Assembly: GCF_900111765.1 (NCBI RefSeq)
Contig: NZ_FOIB01000009.1
Span: 62,001-126,000, forward strand
Direction: 5' to 3'
From: Myxococcus fulvus
Lineage (GTDB): Bacteria > Myxococcota > Myxococcia > Myxococcales > Myxococcaceae
Length of the DNA: 64,000 nt
The position numbers and the translations under genes were made by a program. Shown piece after piece: positions 18,410 through 26,721 of this stretch; positions within the stretch are counted from its first letter, which is position 1, and every line of letters starts with the position of its first letter. The notes beneath the pieces were generated by a model. That model was not told the DNA's origin. It was given only the letters and a program-made list of their open reading frames with translations, and did no database searches.

Positions 18410-20335
18410 ATGCCCCTGGGTCCCGACACCGTAGGCCGGAAGCTCCTCTGGAGCATCGCTCTGCCGGGACTGGTGGTGGCGCTGCTGGGTGTCGGCCACT
18501 TCTGGCGTGAGGCGCGGGTGGCGGTGCAGGACGCCACCCAGGTGGAGTCGCTCGCGCTCGCGGAGTTCGTCGCCTCCACCTTCATGCTGCCGCAGCCTCC
18601 TGGCGCCGCGGCTCACGGGGCGGTGACGGAGGTCTTGCACTCGGACACGCGGCTGTTCCGCTCGGTCGAGGACGTGCGCGTGCTGACGGCGGACGGCATC
18701 ATCCGCTGGTCTCGCAACCCGTCCGAGGTGGGCACGAAGCACCGCGAGGCCGCGAGGCTCACCCGCCCCGGGCCGGAGACGGCGCGCTCGGCGGACGGTG
18801 TCACGGAGGTGGTGCGTCCCCTGGGAGGACCGGAGTGCGGTGGCTGTCACACGCGCGGTGAGGTCCCCGGCGAGAGCGTGCTGCAGATGCGGATGTTGGA
18901 GCCCGCGCTGCACCAGCAGCTCACGCACGTGTTCGGCGGCGCGCTGGCGTCCATGGCGCTGTTCGCCATCCTGCTCGCGCTGGTCATCGCGCTCTCGCTG
19001 CACTTCAACCTCACGCGGCCGCTGCGTCGGCTGAGCGCGGCGATGGGGCGCGCGGAGGCCGGAGACCTGCTGGTGCGCGCGGACGTGCGCGGCACGGATG
19101 AGATCGCCAGGCTGGGCGCCGCCTTCAACCAGATGCTCGCGCGGCTCACCGCCATGAAGGCGGAGGAGATCGACACCCACCGCGATCTGGAGCTGGTGAA
19201 GGAGAAGCTCGCGCTCAAGGACGAGTTGGAGGACCGCCTGCGGGAGCTGTCGCTGCTGTTCGACATCACCCGCTCGCTCAACGACACGCTGGAGCTGGAC
19301 GAGCTGCTCGACGGTGTCACCCGGCTGGTGGTGGAGCGGCTGCAGATTCCCGAGTTCTCCATCATGCTCCTCAACCCGGAGGGCGCGCTGGAGGTGCGGC
19401 AGGCGTGGCCGGAGCACCGCGGCTCGGAGGGCCTCACCTTCGCGCTGGGCGAGGGCGCGTGTGGACGCGCGGCGCAGACGCACAAGGCGGTGTACCTGCC
19501 GGACGTGGCGGACCCGACGAGCATCTTCGCGCGCCGGGGACTGTCGGCGGACGCGCTGAGCACGGGCGCGCTGCTGGCGGTGCCCATGGTGCACGCGGGC
19601 ACGCTCCTGGGCGTGGTGAACTTCCAGCGGCCGCACATCGCCAGCTTCTCCGCCGGGGAGATCGAGCTGCTCACCGCGGTGGCGGACATCGCCGCGGCCG
19701 CCGTGAAGAACGCGCGGCTGCACGCGGAGACGGTGAAGCTCACCATGACGGACCCGCTGACGGGGGTCCCCAACCGGCGCCACCTGTTCCAGCGCATGGA
19801 GCTGGAGCTGGCGCGGGCGCAGCGCTTCGGCACGCCGCTGGCGCTGCTCATGGTGGACGTGGACCACTTCAAGCGCCTCAATGACCTGGCGGGCCACCGC
19901 GTGGGCGACGAGACGCTCCGCCGCGTCTGCGACATCCTGCGCACGCGCGTGCGCAAGGTGGACACGCTGGCGCGCTACGGCGGCGAGGAGTTCGTCCTGC
20001 TGCTGCCCCAGACCACCAAGCAGGACGCGATGGACGTGGCGGAGAAGCTGCGGCGCGCGGTGGCGGAGCACCTGGTGCTCTCGCAGCCGGGGCTGCCCGG
20101 AGGACACGTCACCGTCTCCGTCGGCGTGTCCCACTTCCCCAGCGACGCCTCCACGCAGGAGGGCCTGGTCGACAGCGCGGACGCGGCCCTCTATTGCAGC
20201 AAGCGCACGGGCCGCAACCGAACCACGGCGTTCGAGATGGGGATGGAGATCCACCCCGGCCGTGAGCGCGGGCCCCATGCGCCTCCCGCGGAGGCCGCCG
20301 CGACGACGCCTCCGGGTGGCGTGGCCAAGGCCTGA
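18410..20335 (+). CDS. Membrane diguanylate cyclase with periplasmic c-type heme motif, HAMP and GAF
   Basis: This 641-residue signalling enzyme makes cyclic di-GMP from GTP. Domains in order: a transmembrane helix at about residues 13-30; a periplasmic sensor at about 31-175 carrying a CGGCH heme-attachment motif (C143, C146, H147); a second helix at about 176-198; HAMP (199-250); a short coiled coil; GAF (about 280-440); and GGDEF (about 445-610). The active-site loop is GGEEF (524-528), an accepted functional variant, and an RxxD inhibitory site (RKVD, 515-518) sits exactly five residues before it. The heme suggests redox or gas sensing. It stands alone and converges on the GDSL esterase gene. 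Confidence 0.93.
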   Translation: MPLGPDTVGRKLLWSIALPGLVVALLGVGHFWREARVAVQDATQVESLALAEFVASTFMLPQPPGAAAHGAVTEVLHSDTRLFRSVEDVRVLTADGIIRWSRNPSEVGTKHREAARLTRPGPETARSADGVTEVVRPLGGPECGGCHTRGEVPGESVLQMRMLEPALHQQLTHVFGGALASMALFAILLALVIALSLHFNLTRPLRRLSAAMGRAEAGDLLVRADVRGTDEIARLGAAFNQMLARLTAMKAEEIDTHRDLELVKEKLALKDELEDRLRELSLLFDITRSLNDTLELDELLDGVTRLVVERLQIPEFSIMLLNPEGALEVRQAWPEHRGSEGLTFALGEGACGRAAQTHKAVYLPDVADPTSIFARRGLSADALSTGALLAVPMVHAGTLLGVVNFQRPHIASFSAGEIELLTAVADIAAAAVKNARLHAETVKLTMTDPLTGVPNRRHLFQRMELELARAQRFGTPLALLMVDVDHFKRLNDLAGHRVGDETLRRVCDILRTRVRKVDTLARYGGEEFVLLLPQTTKQDAMDVAEKLRRAVAEHLVLSQPGLPGGHVTVSVGVSHFPSDASTQEGLVDSADAALYCSKRTGRNRTTAFEMGMEIHPGRERGPHAPPAEAAATTPPGGVAKA

Positions 20336-20359
20336 AGCCGGGGTACCCCACCGCTTCAG
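20332..20359. terminator. Bidirectional hairpin between the GGDEF and GDSL genes
   Basis: CTGAAGC (20332-20338) pairs with GCTTCAG (20353-20359), with an inner GGGGTACCCC palindrome between them. It spans both convergent stop codons. Confidence 0.6.
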
Positions 20360-20958
20360 CGCGACACGAGCGTGCGCACCGTGGGCAGCATCAGGTCCGC
20401 CCACTCCTCGTAGCCCTCATCCGAGGGATGGAACCCGTCCTGCGAGAAGAAGTGCGTCGAGCGCGGGAACATCTCCCGGCTGGCCGAGTGCAGGTCCACC
20501 AGGTGCAGCCCCTCCGCGCGCGCCACCTCGGCGATGGCCGCGTTGAAGGGCTCGATGCGGCCCTCGTAGAGAGTGCTCGGCACCATCTGGGCAATCGGCG
20601 CCAGCGCCATGTCCGCGATGTTGACCAGCGCGAGCGGCGCGCCGGTCTGCTTGAGCCTGCGCGCAATCCGCTCCAGGTCCTCGCGGAAGTCCTCCAGCGC
20701 GGTGCCGCGCCAGATGTCGTTGGTGCCCACGCCCAGTGTCACCAGCGTCGGCTGCACGGCCACCGCCGCCTTGACCTGTCCGGTGAAGACATCCCGGATG
20801 CGCGCGCCGCTGACGCCCAGGTTCGTCAATCCGAGTGACAGCCCGTCCCGACGCAATCGCGAGGCGAGGCGCTCCGGATAGCCCCCGCCCCGCGTCGCGC
20901 CCACGCCCACCGCCGTGCTGTCCCCGAGCGCGACGTAGTTGACGCTCATGTGCTCCAT
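20356..20958 (-). CDS. SGNH/GDSL-family hydrolase
   Basis: This 200-residue esterase/lipase-like protein has block I ALGDSTAVGVG (nucleophile Ser; GDST instead of GDSL), the block II Gly in NLGVSGARI, block III GTNDIW, and block V DGFHPSDEGY with the catalytic Asp and His. No signal peptide is visible, so it probably acts in the cytoplasm. The start lies 8 bases after the htrA stop, with GGAGGG spanning the junction, so the two genes are probably translated from one mRNA. The ATG three codons later (20949) is an equally plausible start. The substrate cannot be inferred. Confidence 0.9.
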   Translation of the reverse strand: MEHMSVNYVALGDSTAVGVGATRGGGYPERLASRLRRDGLSLGLTNLGVSGARIRDVFTGQVKAAVAVQPTLVTLGVGTNDIWRGTALEDFREDLERIARRLKQTGAPLALVNIADMALAPIAQMVPSTLYEGRIEPFNAAIAEVARAEGLHLVDLHSASREMFPRSTHFFSQDGFHPSDEGYEEWADLMLPTVRTLVSR

Positions 20959-20966
20959 TCCCTCCG

Positions 20967-22424
20967 CTACGGAACGCGCAGCGCGCGCAGCAGGCGGCCG
21001 CCACCGGGCCCCGTCACGCGCAGCAGCAACGTGCTGCCCGCGGGCGCGGCGCGAATCGCCTTGGCCAGGTCATCCGCGCGGGCCACCGGCTTGCGATTGA
21101 CCTCCACCACCACCATGCCCGCCTCGAGCTGCGCGCGGTCCGCGGGAGAGCCGGGCACCACGTCGGTGATGAGCGCGCCCTGGCGATCCGTGAAGCCGGC
21201 CTGCTGCGCCGTGCGAGCATCCAGGTTCTGCAGGCTGACGCCCACGCGGCGGGAACTCTCCTGCGACTCGTCCCCCTCCTGCTTGCGCGCGGCCACGCCC
21301 TCCAGGTCTGGCCGCGTGCCGAGCGTCACCTTCACGTCCTGCTTCTTGCCCTCGCGGAACACCGTCATCGTGGACGTGCTGCCCGGACGCTTGAGCGCCA
21401 CCGTGCGCGTGAGCTGGCCGCTGGACGTCACCTGCTGTCCGTCGATGGCGGTGACGACGTCGTCCGACTTCAGCCCCGCCTTCGCCGCGGGCGAGCCCGG
21501 GTTCACCTGCGTGAGGATGGCGCCCTCGGTGACGGGCAGCTTGAGCGCGCCCGCCAGGTCCCGCGTCAAATCCTGGATGCCGACGCCCAGCCACGCGCGC
21601 GTGACGGAGCCGTCCTTCTCCAGCTGCGGCACCAGCGCCTTCACCAGGTTGCTGGGCACCGCGAAGCCGATGCCGGTGCCACCGCCGACGATGGCCGTGT
21701 TGATGCCGACGACCTCGCCCTTCATGTTGAACAGCGGACCGCCGGAGTTGCCCGGGTTGATGGCGGCGTCCGTCTGGAGGAACTCGTCATACTGGCTCGC
21801 GCCGATGTCGCGCGCGCGCGCCGAGACGATGCCCAGGCTGACGCTGGAGGCCAGGCCGAATGGGTTGCCGATGGCGACCACCCAGTCCCCCACGCGCAGC
21901 GCGTCCGAGTCGCCCAGCTTCACCGTGGGCAGCCCCTCCACCTTGTCCTTGAGCTTCACCAGCGCGACGTCCGTCAGAGGGTCCCTCCCCACGACGGTGC
22001 CGGCGAACGAGCGCCCGTCATCCAGGCGCACGGTGATGGAGACGGCGCCCTCCACCACGTGGTTGTTCGTGAGGACGATGCCCGTCGGCTCGATGATGAA
22101 CCCGGAGCCCGCGCCCTGGCGCAGCGGCTCCCGCCCGCCCCGCCCGCCGCCGAAGAAGCGGTCGAAGAGCGGGTTGTCATCCATGCCACCGCCCATCCCC
22201 CTGGGACCGCCGCCCCCGCGCGCCTGCACGTCCACGTTGACGACGGCGGACTTCACCGATTCCACCAGCGGAGCCAGGGACGGCAGTGCCTGCGCCTCCC
22301 GCGTCGCGGGCTGGAGGTTGCCCGGCGGGGTCTGAGCCGGAGCCTGGGCCCAGGAGACCGACGGGACGGCGAGCAGGAGCGCGCCGACCAGGGCCCTGCG
22401 GAACATGACGGGAGAACGGTTCAT
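20967..22424 (-). CDS. htrA: HtrA/DegP-type periplasmic serine protease
   Basis: This 485-residue envelope quality-control protease has a Sec signal peptide (residues 1-26, ends SVSWA-QA), a Gly-rich loop with a Phe (about 68-98) typical of the LA-loop region, and a trypsin-like domain with catalytic His122 (TNNHVVEG), Asp152 (DPLTDVALVKL) and Ser227 (NPGNSGGPL). Two PDZ domains follow (about 285-380 and 395-480; LGVGIQDLTRDLA and GVSLQNLDARTAQ). The ATG at 22424 is chosen. A GTG two codons earlier is possible. It is followed directly by the GDSL hydrolase gene. Whether it corresponds to DegP, DegQ or DegS cannot be decided by eye. Confidence 0.95.
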   Translation of the reverse strand: MNRSPVMFRRALVGALLLAVPSVSWAQAPAQTPPGNLQPATREAQALPSLAPLVESVKSAVVNVDVQARGGGGPRGMGGGMDDNPLFDRFFGGGRGGREPLRQGAGSGFIIEPTGIVLTNNHVVEGAVSITVRLDDGRSFAGTVVGRDPLTDVALVKLKDKVEGLPTVKLGDSDALRVGDWVVAIGNPFGLASSVSLGIVSARARDIGASQYDEFLQTDAAINPGNSGGPLFNMKGEVVGINTAIVGGGTGIGFAVPSNLVKALVPQLEKDGSVTRAWLGVGIQDLTRDLAGALKLPVTEGAILTQVNPGSPAAKAGLKSDDVVTAIDGQQVTSSGQLTRTVALKRPGSTSTMTVFREGKKQDVKVTLGTRPDLEGVAARKQEGDESQESSRRVGVSLQNLDARTAQQAGFTDRQGALITDVVPGSPADRAQLEAGMVVVEVNRKPVARADDLAKAIRAAPAGSTLLLRVTGPGGGRLLRALRVP

Positions 22425-22501
22425 ATGCACCCCAAGCTAAAGCCGAAATGCGGTCCCGCAAGCGAAACGGCCTGTGGGCGGTCATCCAGCGGAACGTGGT
22501 G

Positions 22502-24091
22502 TCAGCCAGGCCGGTAGAGGCGGTAGTCCAGCTCCGGGAAGACGTTGTCGCGCGCCTCCAGCCCGGTGAGCCAGGGCTCGTCCAGGGTGCCCGCGCGGAG
22601 CTCGTCGTGCAGGCGGAGGAAGTGGCGCACGTGCTCCTGGGTGCGGCGCTTGGCGTAGTCCACCATGGTGCCCGTCTTCATGATGAAGGCCCAGTCGGAG
22701 CTCTGGGCGAGCAGCAGCTCGCGCGCGGCCTGGTTGAGCGCGCGCCGCTGCGAATCGGTGGCCTCCGGGAAGTCCCGGGCCAGCTCCACCATCTTCCGCG
22801 CGCAGTGGTTCAGGTGTCGGTAGACCCAGTCGTTGCTGTCATCCAGCCACATGTGCGCGTAGCCGCCCGCGCCCCACGAGGACATCGGCGGCGTGGCCAC
22901 CTGATTCTCCGGGTGGTCTCGCAGGTCGTCCGCCGGCGTCACCAGGTCGAAGGTGGACTGGGCGCGCGCGGCCTGACGGATGAAGGACTCGAGGAACCAC
23001 GGGCCCTCGAACCACCAGTGGCCGAAGAGCTCCGCGTCGTACGGGGCCACCACCACGGGCTTGCGGCCTCCGAGTCGCGAGGCGAGGTACTCGAGCTGCC
23101 GCTGCCGGTTGAAGAGGAAGTTGCCGGCGTGGACCTCGGCGCGTGCTCGGGCTCGGGCCGGGTCATACGGCTGCTTCTCGTTCGTCTTGCCGGTGATGCG
23201 GTAGTACTTGAAGCCGGTGTTCTTCCGGTCCCCCGTGGGCTGGATGTACGGGCGGATGTAGTCCTGCTCCAGGTCCCAGCCGATGTCCCGGTAGAACTCG
23301 CGGTACTCGGGGTCGCCGGGGTAGCCGTACTCGGAGCTCCAGACCTGCTGACTGCTCTCGGGGTCTCTCGCGTACGCGGCGACGCCGGCCTCGGTGAAGA
23401 TGGGCGCGTAGGGCCCGTGGAGCGGACGCGGCGTGGCGTCCGTGAGGCCGTGCGTGTCGACGAAGAAGTACCGGATGCGCTCGGCGGCGAGCACGCGCTC
23501 CAGGCCCGGGAAGTAGCCGCACTCGGCCAGCCAGATGCCCGCGGGGTCCTTCCCGAAGTTCTGCCGGTAGTGGTTGGCGGCGACCGACACCTGCGCGCGC
23601 ACGGCCTCGGGGACCTGCTGCATCAGCGGCAGGAAGCCGTGGGTCGCGTTGCACGTGAGGATGTCCAGGTGGCCCGCGTCCTGGAGTCGGCGGAACGCGG
23701 AGACGAGGTCGCCTCGGTAGCGGTCGTGGAAGGCGCGGCGCAGCGACTCGAAGTGGTCGCGGTGGAAGCGCGCCAGGGGACCGAAGGTGGCGTCGGTCTT
23801 CGTGCGGTGGACCTCGCGTTCCCCCAGCTCACAGAGCTGGTCGAGCTTCCTCGCGTAGCGCTTCATCAACAGCTCGTCGCGCAGCATCGTGACGAGCGTG
23901 GGTGACAGCGTCATCGCCAGGCGGAACGGGACGCCGTCCTCCGCCAGGGAGTCGAACGCGAGGAGCAACGGGAGGTAGGTCTCGGAGATGGCCTCGTAGA
24001 GCCAGTCCTCCTCGAGGAAGTCCTCGTGCTCGGGATGGCGGACGAACGGCAGGTGCGCGTGGAGGACGAGAGAAAGGGAGCCCAGGCTCAT
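22502..24091 (-). CDS. GH57-family 1,4-alpha-glucan branching enzyme
   Basis: This 529-residue glycoside hydrolase 57 protein has the branching-enzyme length and layout: an N-terminal distorted barrel beginning SLVLHAHLPFVRHPE, a Glu nucleophile at position 190 in GIWLAECGY, and the acid/base Asp at position 352 in APYDAELFGHWWFEGP. A C-terminal helical region (about 410-529) contains WGAGGYAHMWLDDSNDWVYRHL. By family it forms alpha-1,6 branches in glycogen-like glucan in the cytoplasm. It is 25 bases downstream of the DUF4912 gene and divergent from a GT4 glycosyltransferase, which points to a shared polysaccharide pathway. Substrate specificity is inferred from family only. Confidence 0.9.
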   Translation of the reverse strand: MSLGSLSLVLHAHLPFVRHPEHEDFLEEDWLYEAISETYLPLLLAFDSLAEDGVPFRLAMTLSPTLVTMLRDELLMKRYARKLDQLCELGEREVHRTKTDATFGPLARFHRDHFESLRRAFHDRYRGDLVSAFRRLQDAGHLDILTCNATHGFLPLMQQVPEAVRAQVSVAANHYRQNFGKDPAGIWLAECGYFPGLERVLAAERIRYFFVDTHGLTDATPRPLHGPYAPIFTEAGVAAYARDPESSQQVWSSEYGYPGDPEYREFYRDIGWDLEQDYIRPYIQPTGDRKNTGFKYYRITGKTNEKQPYDPARARARAEVHAGNFLFNRQRQLEYLASRLGGRKPVVVAPYDAELFGHWWFEGPWFLESFIRQAARAQSTFDLVTPADDLRDHPENQVATPPMSSWGAGGYAHMWLDDSNDWVYRHLNHCARKMVELARDFPEATDSQRRALNQAARELLLAQSSDWAFIMKTGTMVDYAKRRTQEHVRHFLRLHDELRAGTLDEPWLTGLEARDNVFPELDYRLYRPG

Positions 24092-24116
24092 GGTCGGTCG
24101 GAAGGTCCGTGGAGGT

Positions 24117-26588
24117 TCACGAGCGGCCGCCGCCCGAGGGCGGCTTCCGATGCGAGGGCTCGTTCGAGACAGCGGTTGGAGGACTCCTGACCTCCAGGAC
24201 GCGCTCGGAGGCGGCGCGGTCCCTGGCGTCCGACGACCCGGGGGGCGCGTCGAAGAAGCCCGACACGGGGATGACCGAGGCGGGCTCGTCGTGTTGCGGC
24301 GGCGCTGGCTCGCGAGTCTCGCGTGAGCGTGCCTCGAAGTAGCCGGACTCCGGCGAGGTGGGCGTCACGGCGCCGGGGAGCTCACGGGTACCGCGTGGCG
24401 CCTCGCTGTTCGCCGGTGTGGATGCGCCAGACACCGCAGGGCCCTGGTGAAGGTCAGAACCATCGCGCGAGGACGTGTCCCCGTAGCGCAGGTCCGAGGC
24501 CTCCAAGGCTCGCGACGTCACCTCGACGTGGCGGGACGCCGACACATCGCCATGAGGCGGGCCCGAGACGACCACGGGAGACGCGAGGGGCATGAAGTCC
24601 GAGCTGGTCATCGCTCGCGGAGGTGACGCGAGGTACTGCCAGCCCGCGGCGTCGCCGTAGGCCCAATCCGATGCACCCGAGGCTCGCGGAGGTGACTCCA
24701 GGTAGCGCCAGCCGGACGCCCCCGGGACCTGTGCGGAAACATCGAAGTACCGCATGTCCGAAGCGCCCGGAGCACGTGTGGGCGATTCGAAGTACCGCCG
24801 GTCGGACGCCTGCGGCGTGGTGCCACCCGGGGCGTCGATGTACCGCATGTCCGATGCGCCCGGAGCCCGACCGACCTCCAGATACGCATACGTGGGGCGC
24901 GGGCCTTCGACGGGTGGACGGGCTCCTTCGAGCCTGCCCACCGAGGGCGCTTGATATCGCTGGTCCGAAGCCCCGGGAGCGCGCGGCTGCCCCACTTCGA
25001 GATACACGAGCGTGCGCGGCGCGGGAGGCGCGAGGGGCGGCTGCTCCGCGTAGCGCATGTCCGAGGCGCCGGCCATCCGAGCCTGGGCTTCGAGGTAGCG
25101 CTGCGAGGCGACGTAACGCTGATCCGAGGCGCCCGGCGCGCGTCCGATGCCAGCGAGGTGCGGCCCCGAGGATTCGCCCGGGAGCACGCCCTCGACACCG
25201 AAGCGCTCGCGATGGACGACGGGGATGTCCTTCACCCCCGCGCTTCCTGGCAGCTCCACGCGGTGCCAGGTGACGTACTCGCGCTCCTCCACCGGAGGCA
25301 CCTGGCGCTTGGGAACGGGAGGCGCCTCGGGCTCCACGGGGACCGGGCGACGCATGAACCGCACGGTGGTGTCGGTCGACACGCCCGCCGGAGGAACCGC
25401 CACACGATTGCTGGAGCCACCGATTCTACGCGAGCGCCCGTCGCGCCCGACGAAGTGCGCCTCGATGCGGTACAGGCGTCCGGAGGGGAGCCCGTGGATG
25501 TAGTAACCGCGCGTCTCGAGCACGCAGTCGAGCTCGCGCACGAGCGCGTCTCCATCGAAGACCCTCAACACGGAGCGAGGTGAATCGAGGTCACGCATCG
25601 CGCGCGTCCGCGTCGCGGCGCTGAAGTCCCAGAGCGCGAAGAGCGTGTTCGGATCTCTCGCGAGCAACAACACCGTGTCGTCCTGGTACTCGGAGGGCAA
25701 CGCATCCTGCGCGGCGGTGTGCCCCTCGCCTCGCTCCGCGGACACGGGCGGGTGCTCGACCTTCTCCTGGAGGTGGTGACGTCGGGCCTCGCCCTCGCCG
25801 GCGACACGGGCGACGAAGAAGCCTTCGATGACCGGCTCCGCGCGATGCTGCTCGACGGGAGCAGGCCCGGGCGGCGCAGCCTGGGATGGCGCGGAGGAAC
25901 TCGTCGGCTCTGAAGGAGTGGGTGCCGAGCCCTCGGCCTCCGCTTGCGCGGGTTCACGAGGCGCTCGGGGCTTGGGCGGAAAGTTCACCACCTGCGCGGG
26001 CCGGGCCGAGGGAGGACCGCCGGGCTTCTCGGAGGCGCGCTTCGCGGCCACGCGCTTGGGGGCGGACACCCTCCCCTGCTCCGAGGGCTCCTCCACCCGG
26101 GAACGACCCGGCTTCGGTTTCGACTCGACGGGCGCCTTCGCCACCGGGGCCGCCCCAGTCACCCTCTTCGAGGCCGGCGTCTCCTTCGTGGCGCCTCCGC
26201 GAGCCGCCGGGGCCTTGGCCTTGGCGGACACGGCCGGGCCCTTTGACGCGGGGGCCTTCGCCGGGGGCGCCGCCTTCGCGGGGGCCCGTGGCCTGGCGGT
26301 CTTGGAGGTCGGCGCGGGGGCCTTGGCCGCGGCGGCCTTCACCGGCGGAGCGGGTCGGGTCGCGATTTTCGCCGGGACCGGAGTTTTTTCAGCCGGGGCC
26401 TTCTTCGCGGCGGCCTTCTTCCCGGGAATCTTGATGCCCGCCAGCCGGGCGAGCTTCGCCAGCGCGGGCACGAAGGCGGCCAGGGCGGCGATCAACTCTT
26501 CCTTCTTGAGCTTGCTGTATCCGCTCCCCAGGTGCTTCCGAGCCAGCTCTCGCAGGGAGCCGACGGTGACGCTCTTGAGGTCGTCCAT
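24117..26588 (-). CDS. DUF4912 protein with Rho-N-like start, basic linker and GASDxRY repeats
   Basis: This protein has about 823 residues. Its N-terminal 45 residues resemble the Rho termination-factor N-terminal/SAP helix pair (VGSLRELARKHLGSGYSKLKK). An Ala/Lys/Pro-rich, histone-H1-like linker follows to about residue 290. The DUF4912 domain (about 297-416) starts EYQDDTVLLLARDPNTLFAL and ends near TTVRFMRRP. The C-terminal half is low complexity and carries about nine degenerate copies of GASDxRY (nt 24480-25130). No enzyme motif was seen. DUF4912 genes are known beside GH57 and GT4 genes, as here. The ATG is used. A GTG two codons upstream (26594) has better spacing to an AAAGG site. 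Confidence 0.85.
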   Translation of the reverse strand: MDDLKSVTVGSLRELARKHLGSGYSKLKKEELIAALAAFVPALAKLARLAGIKIPGKKAAAKKAPAEKTPVPAKIATRPAPPVKAAAAKAPAPTSKTARPRAPAKAAPPAKAPASKGPAVSAKAKAPAARGGATKETPASKRVTGAAPVAKAPVESKPKPGRSRVEEPSEQGRVSAPKRVAAKRASEKPGGPPSARPAQVVNFPPKPRAPREPAQAEAEGSAPTPSEPTSSSAPSQAAPPGPAPVEQHRAEPVIEGFFVARVAGEGEARRHHLQEKVEHPPVSAERGEGHTAAQDALPSEYQDDTVLLLARDPNTLFALWDFSAATRTRAMRDLDSPRSVLRVFDGDALVRELDCVLETRGYYIHGLPSGRLYRIEAHFVGRDGRSRRIGGSSNRVAVPPAGVSTDTTVRFMRRPVPVEPEAPPVPKRQVPPVEEREYVTWHRVELPGSAGVKDIPVVHRERFGVEGVLPGESSGPHLAGIGRAPGASDQRYVASQRYLEAQARMAGASDMRYAEQPPLAPPAPRTLVYLEVGQPRAPGASDQRYQAPSVGRLEGARPPVEGPRPTYAYLEVGRAPGASDMRYIDAPGGTTPQASDRRYFESPTRAPGASDMRYFDVSAQVPGASGWRYLESPPRASGASDWAYGDAAGWQYLASPPRAMTSSDFMPLASPVVVSGPPHGDVSASRHVEVTSRALEASDLRYGDTSSRDGSDLHQGPAVSGASTPANSEAPRGTRELPGAVTPTSPESGYFEARSRETREPAPPQHDEPASVIPVSGFFDAPPGSSDARDRAASERVLEVRSPPTAVSNEPSHRKPPSGGGRS

Positions 26589-26721
26589 AGGCACCGTTCG
26601 CCTTTAGGTCGCTGGCACTGGAGGGTCAACGTGCCAGCATTGCTTGTGTTCGTCGCCCGACCCCCTCAGCTTCTCATCAACCGATGACACCCACGATGCG
26701 GCTGGGTATTCTGCCCCCGCT

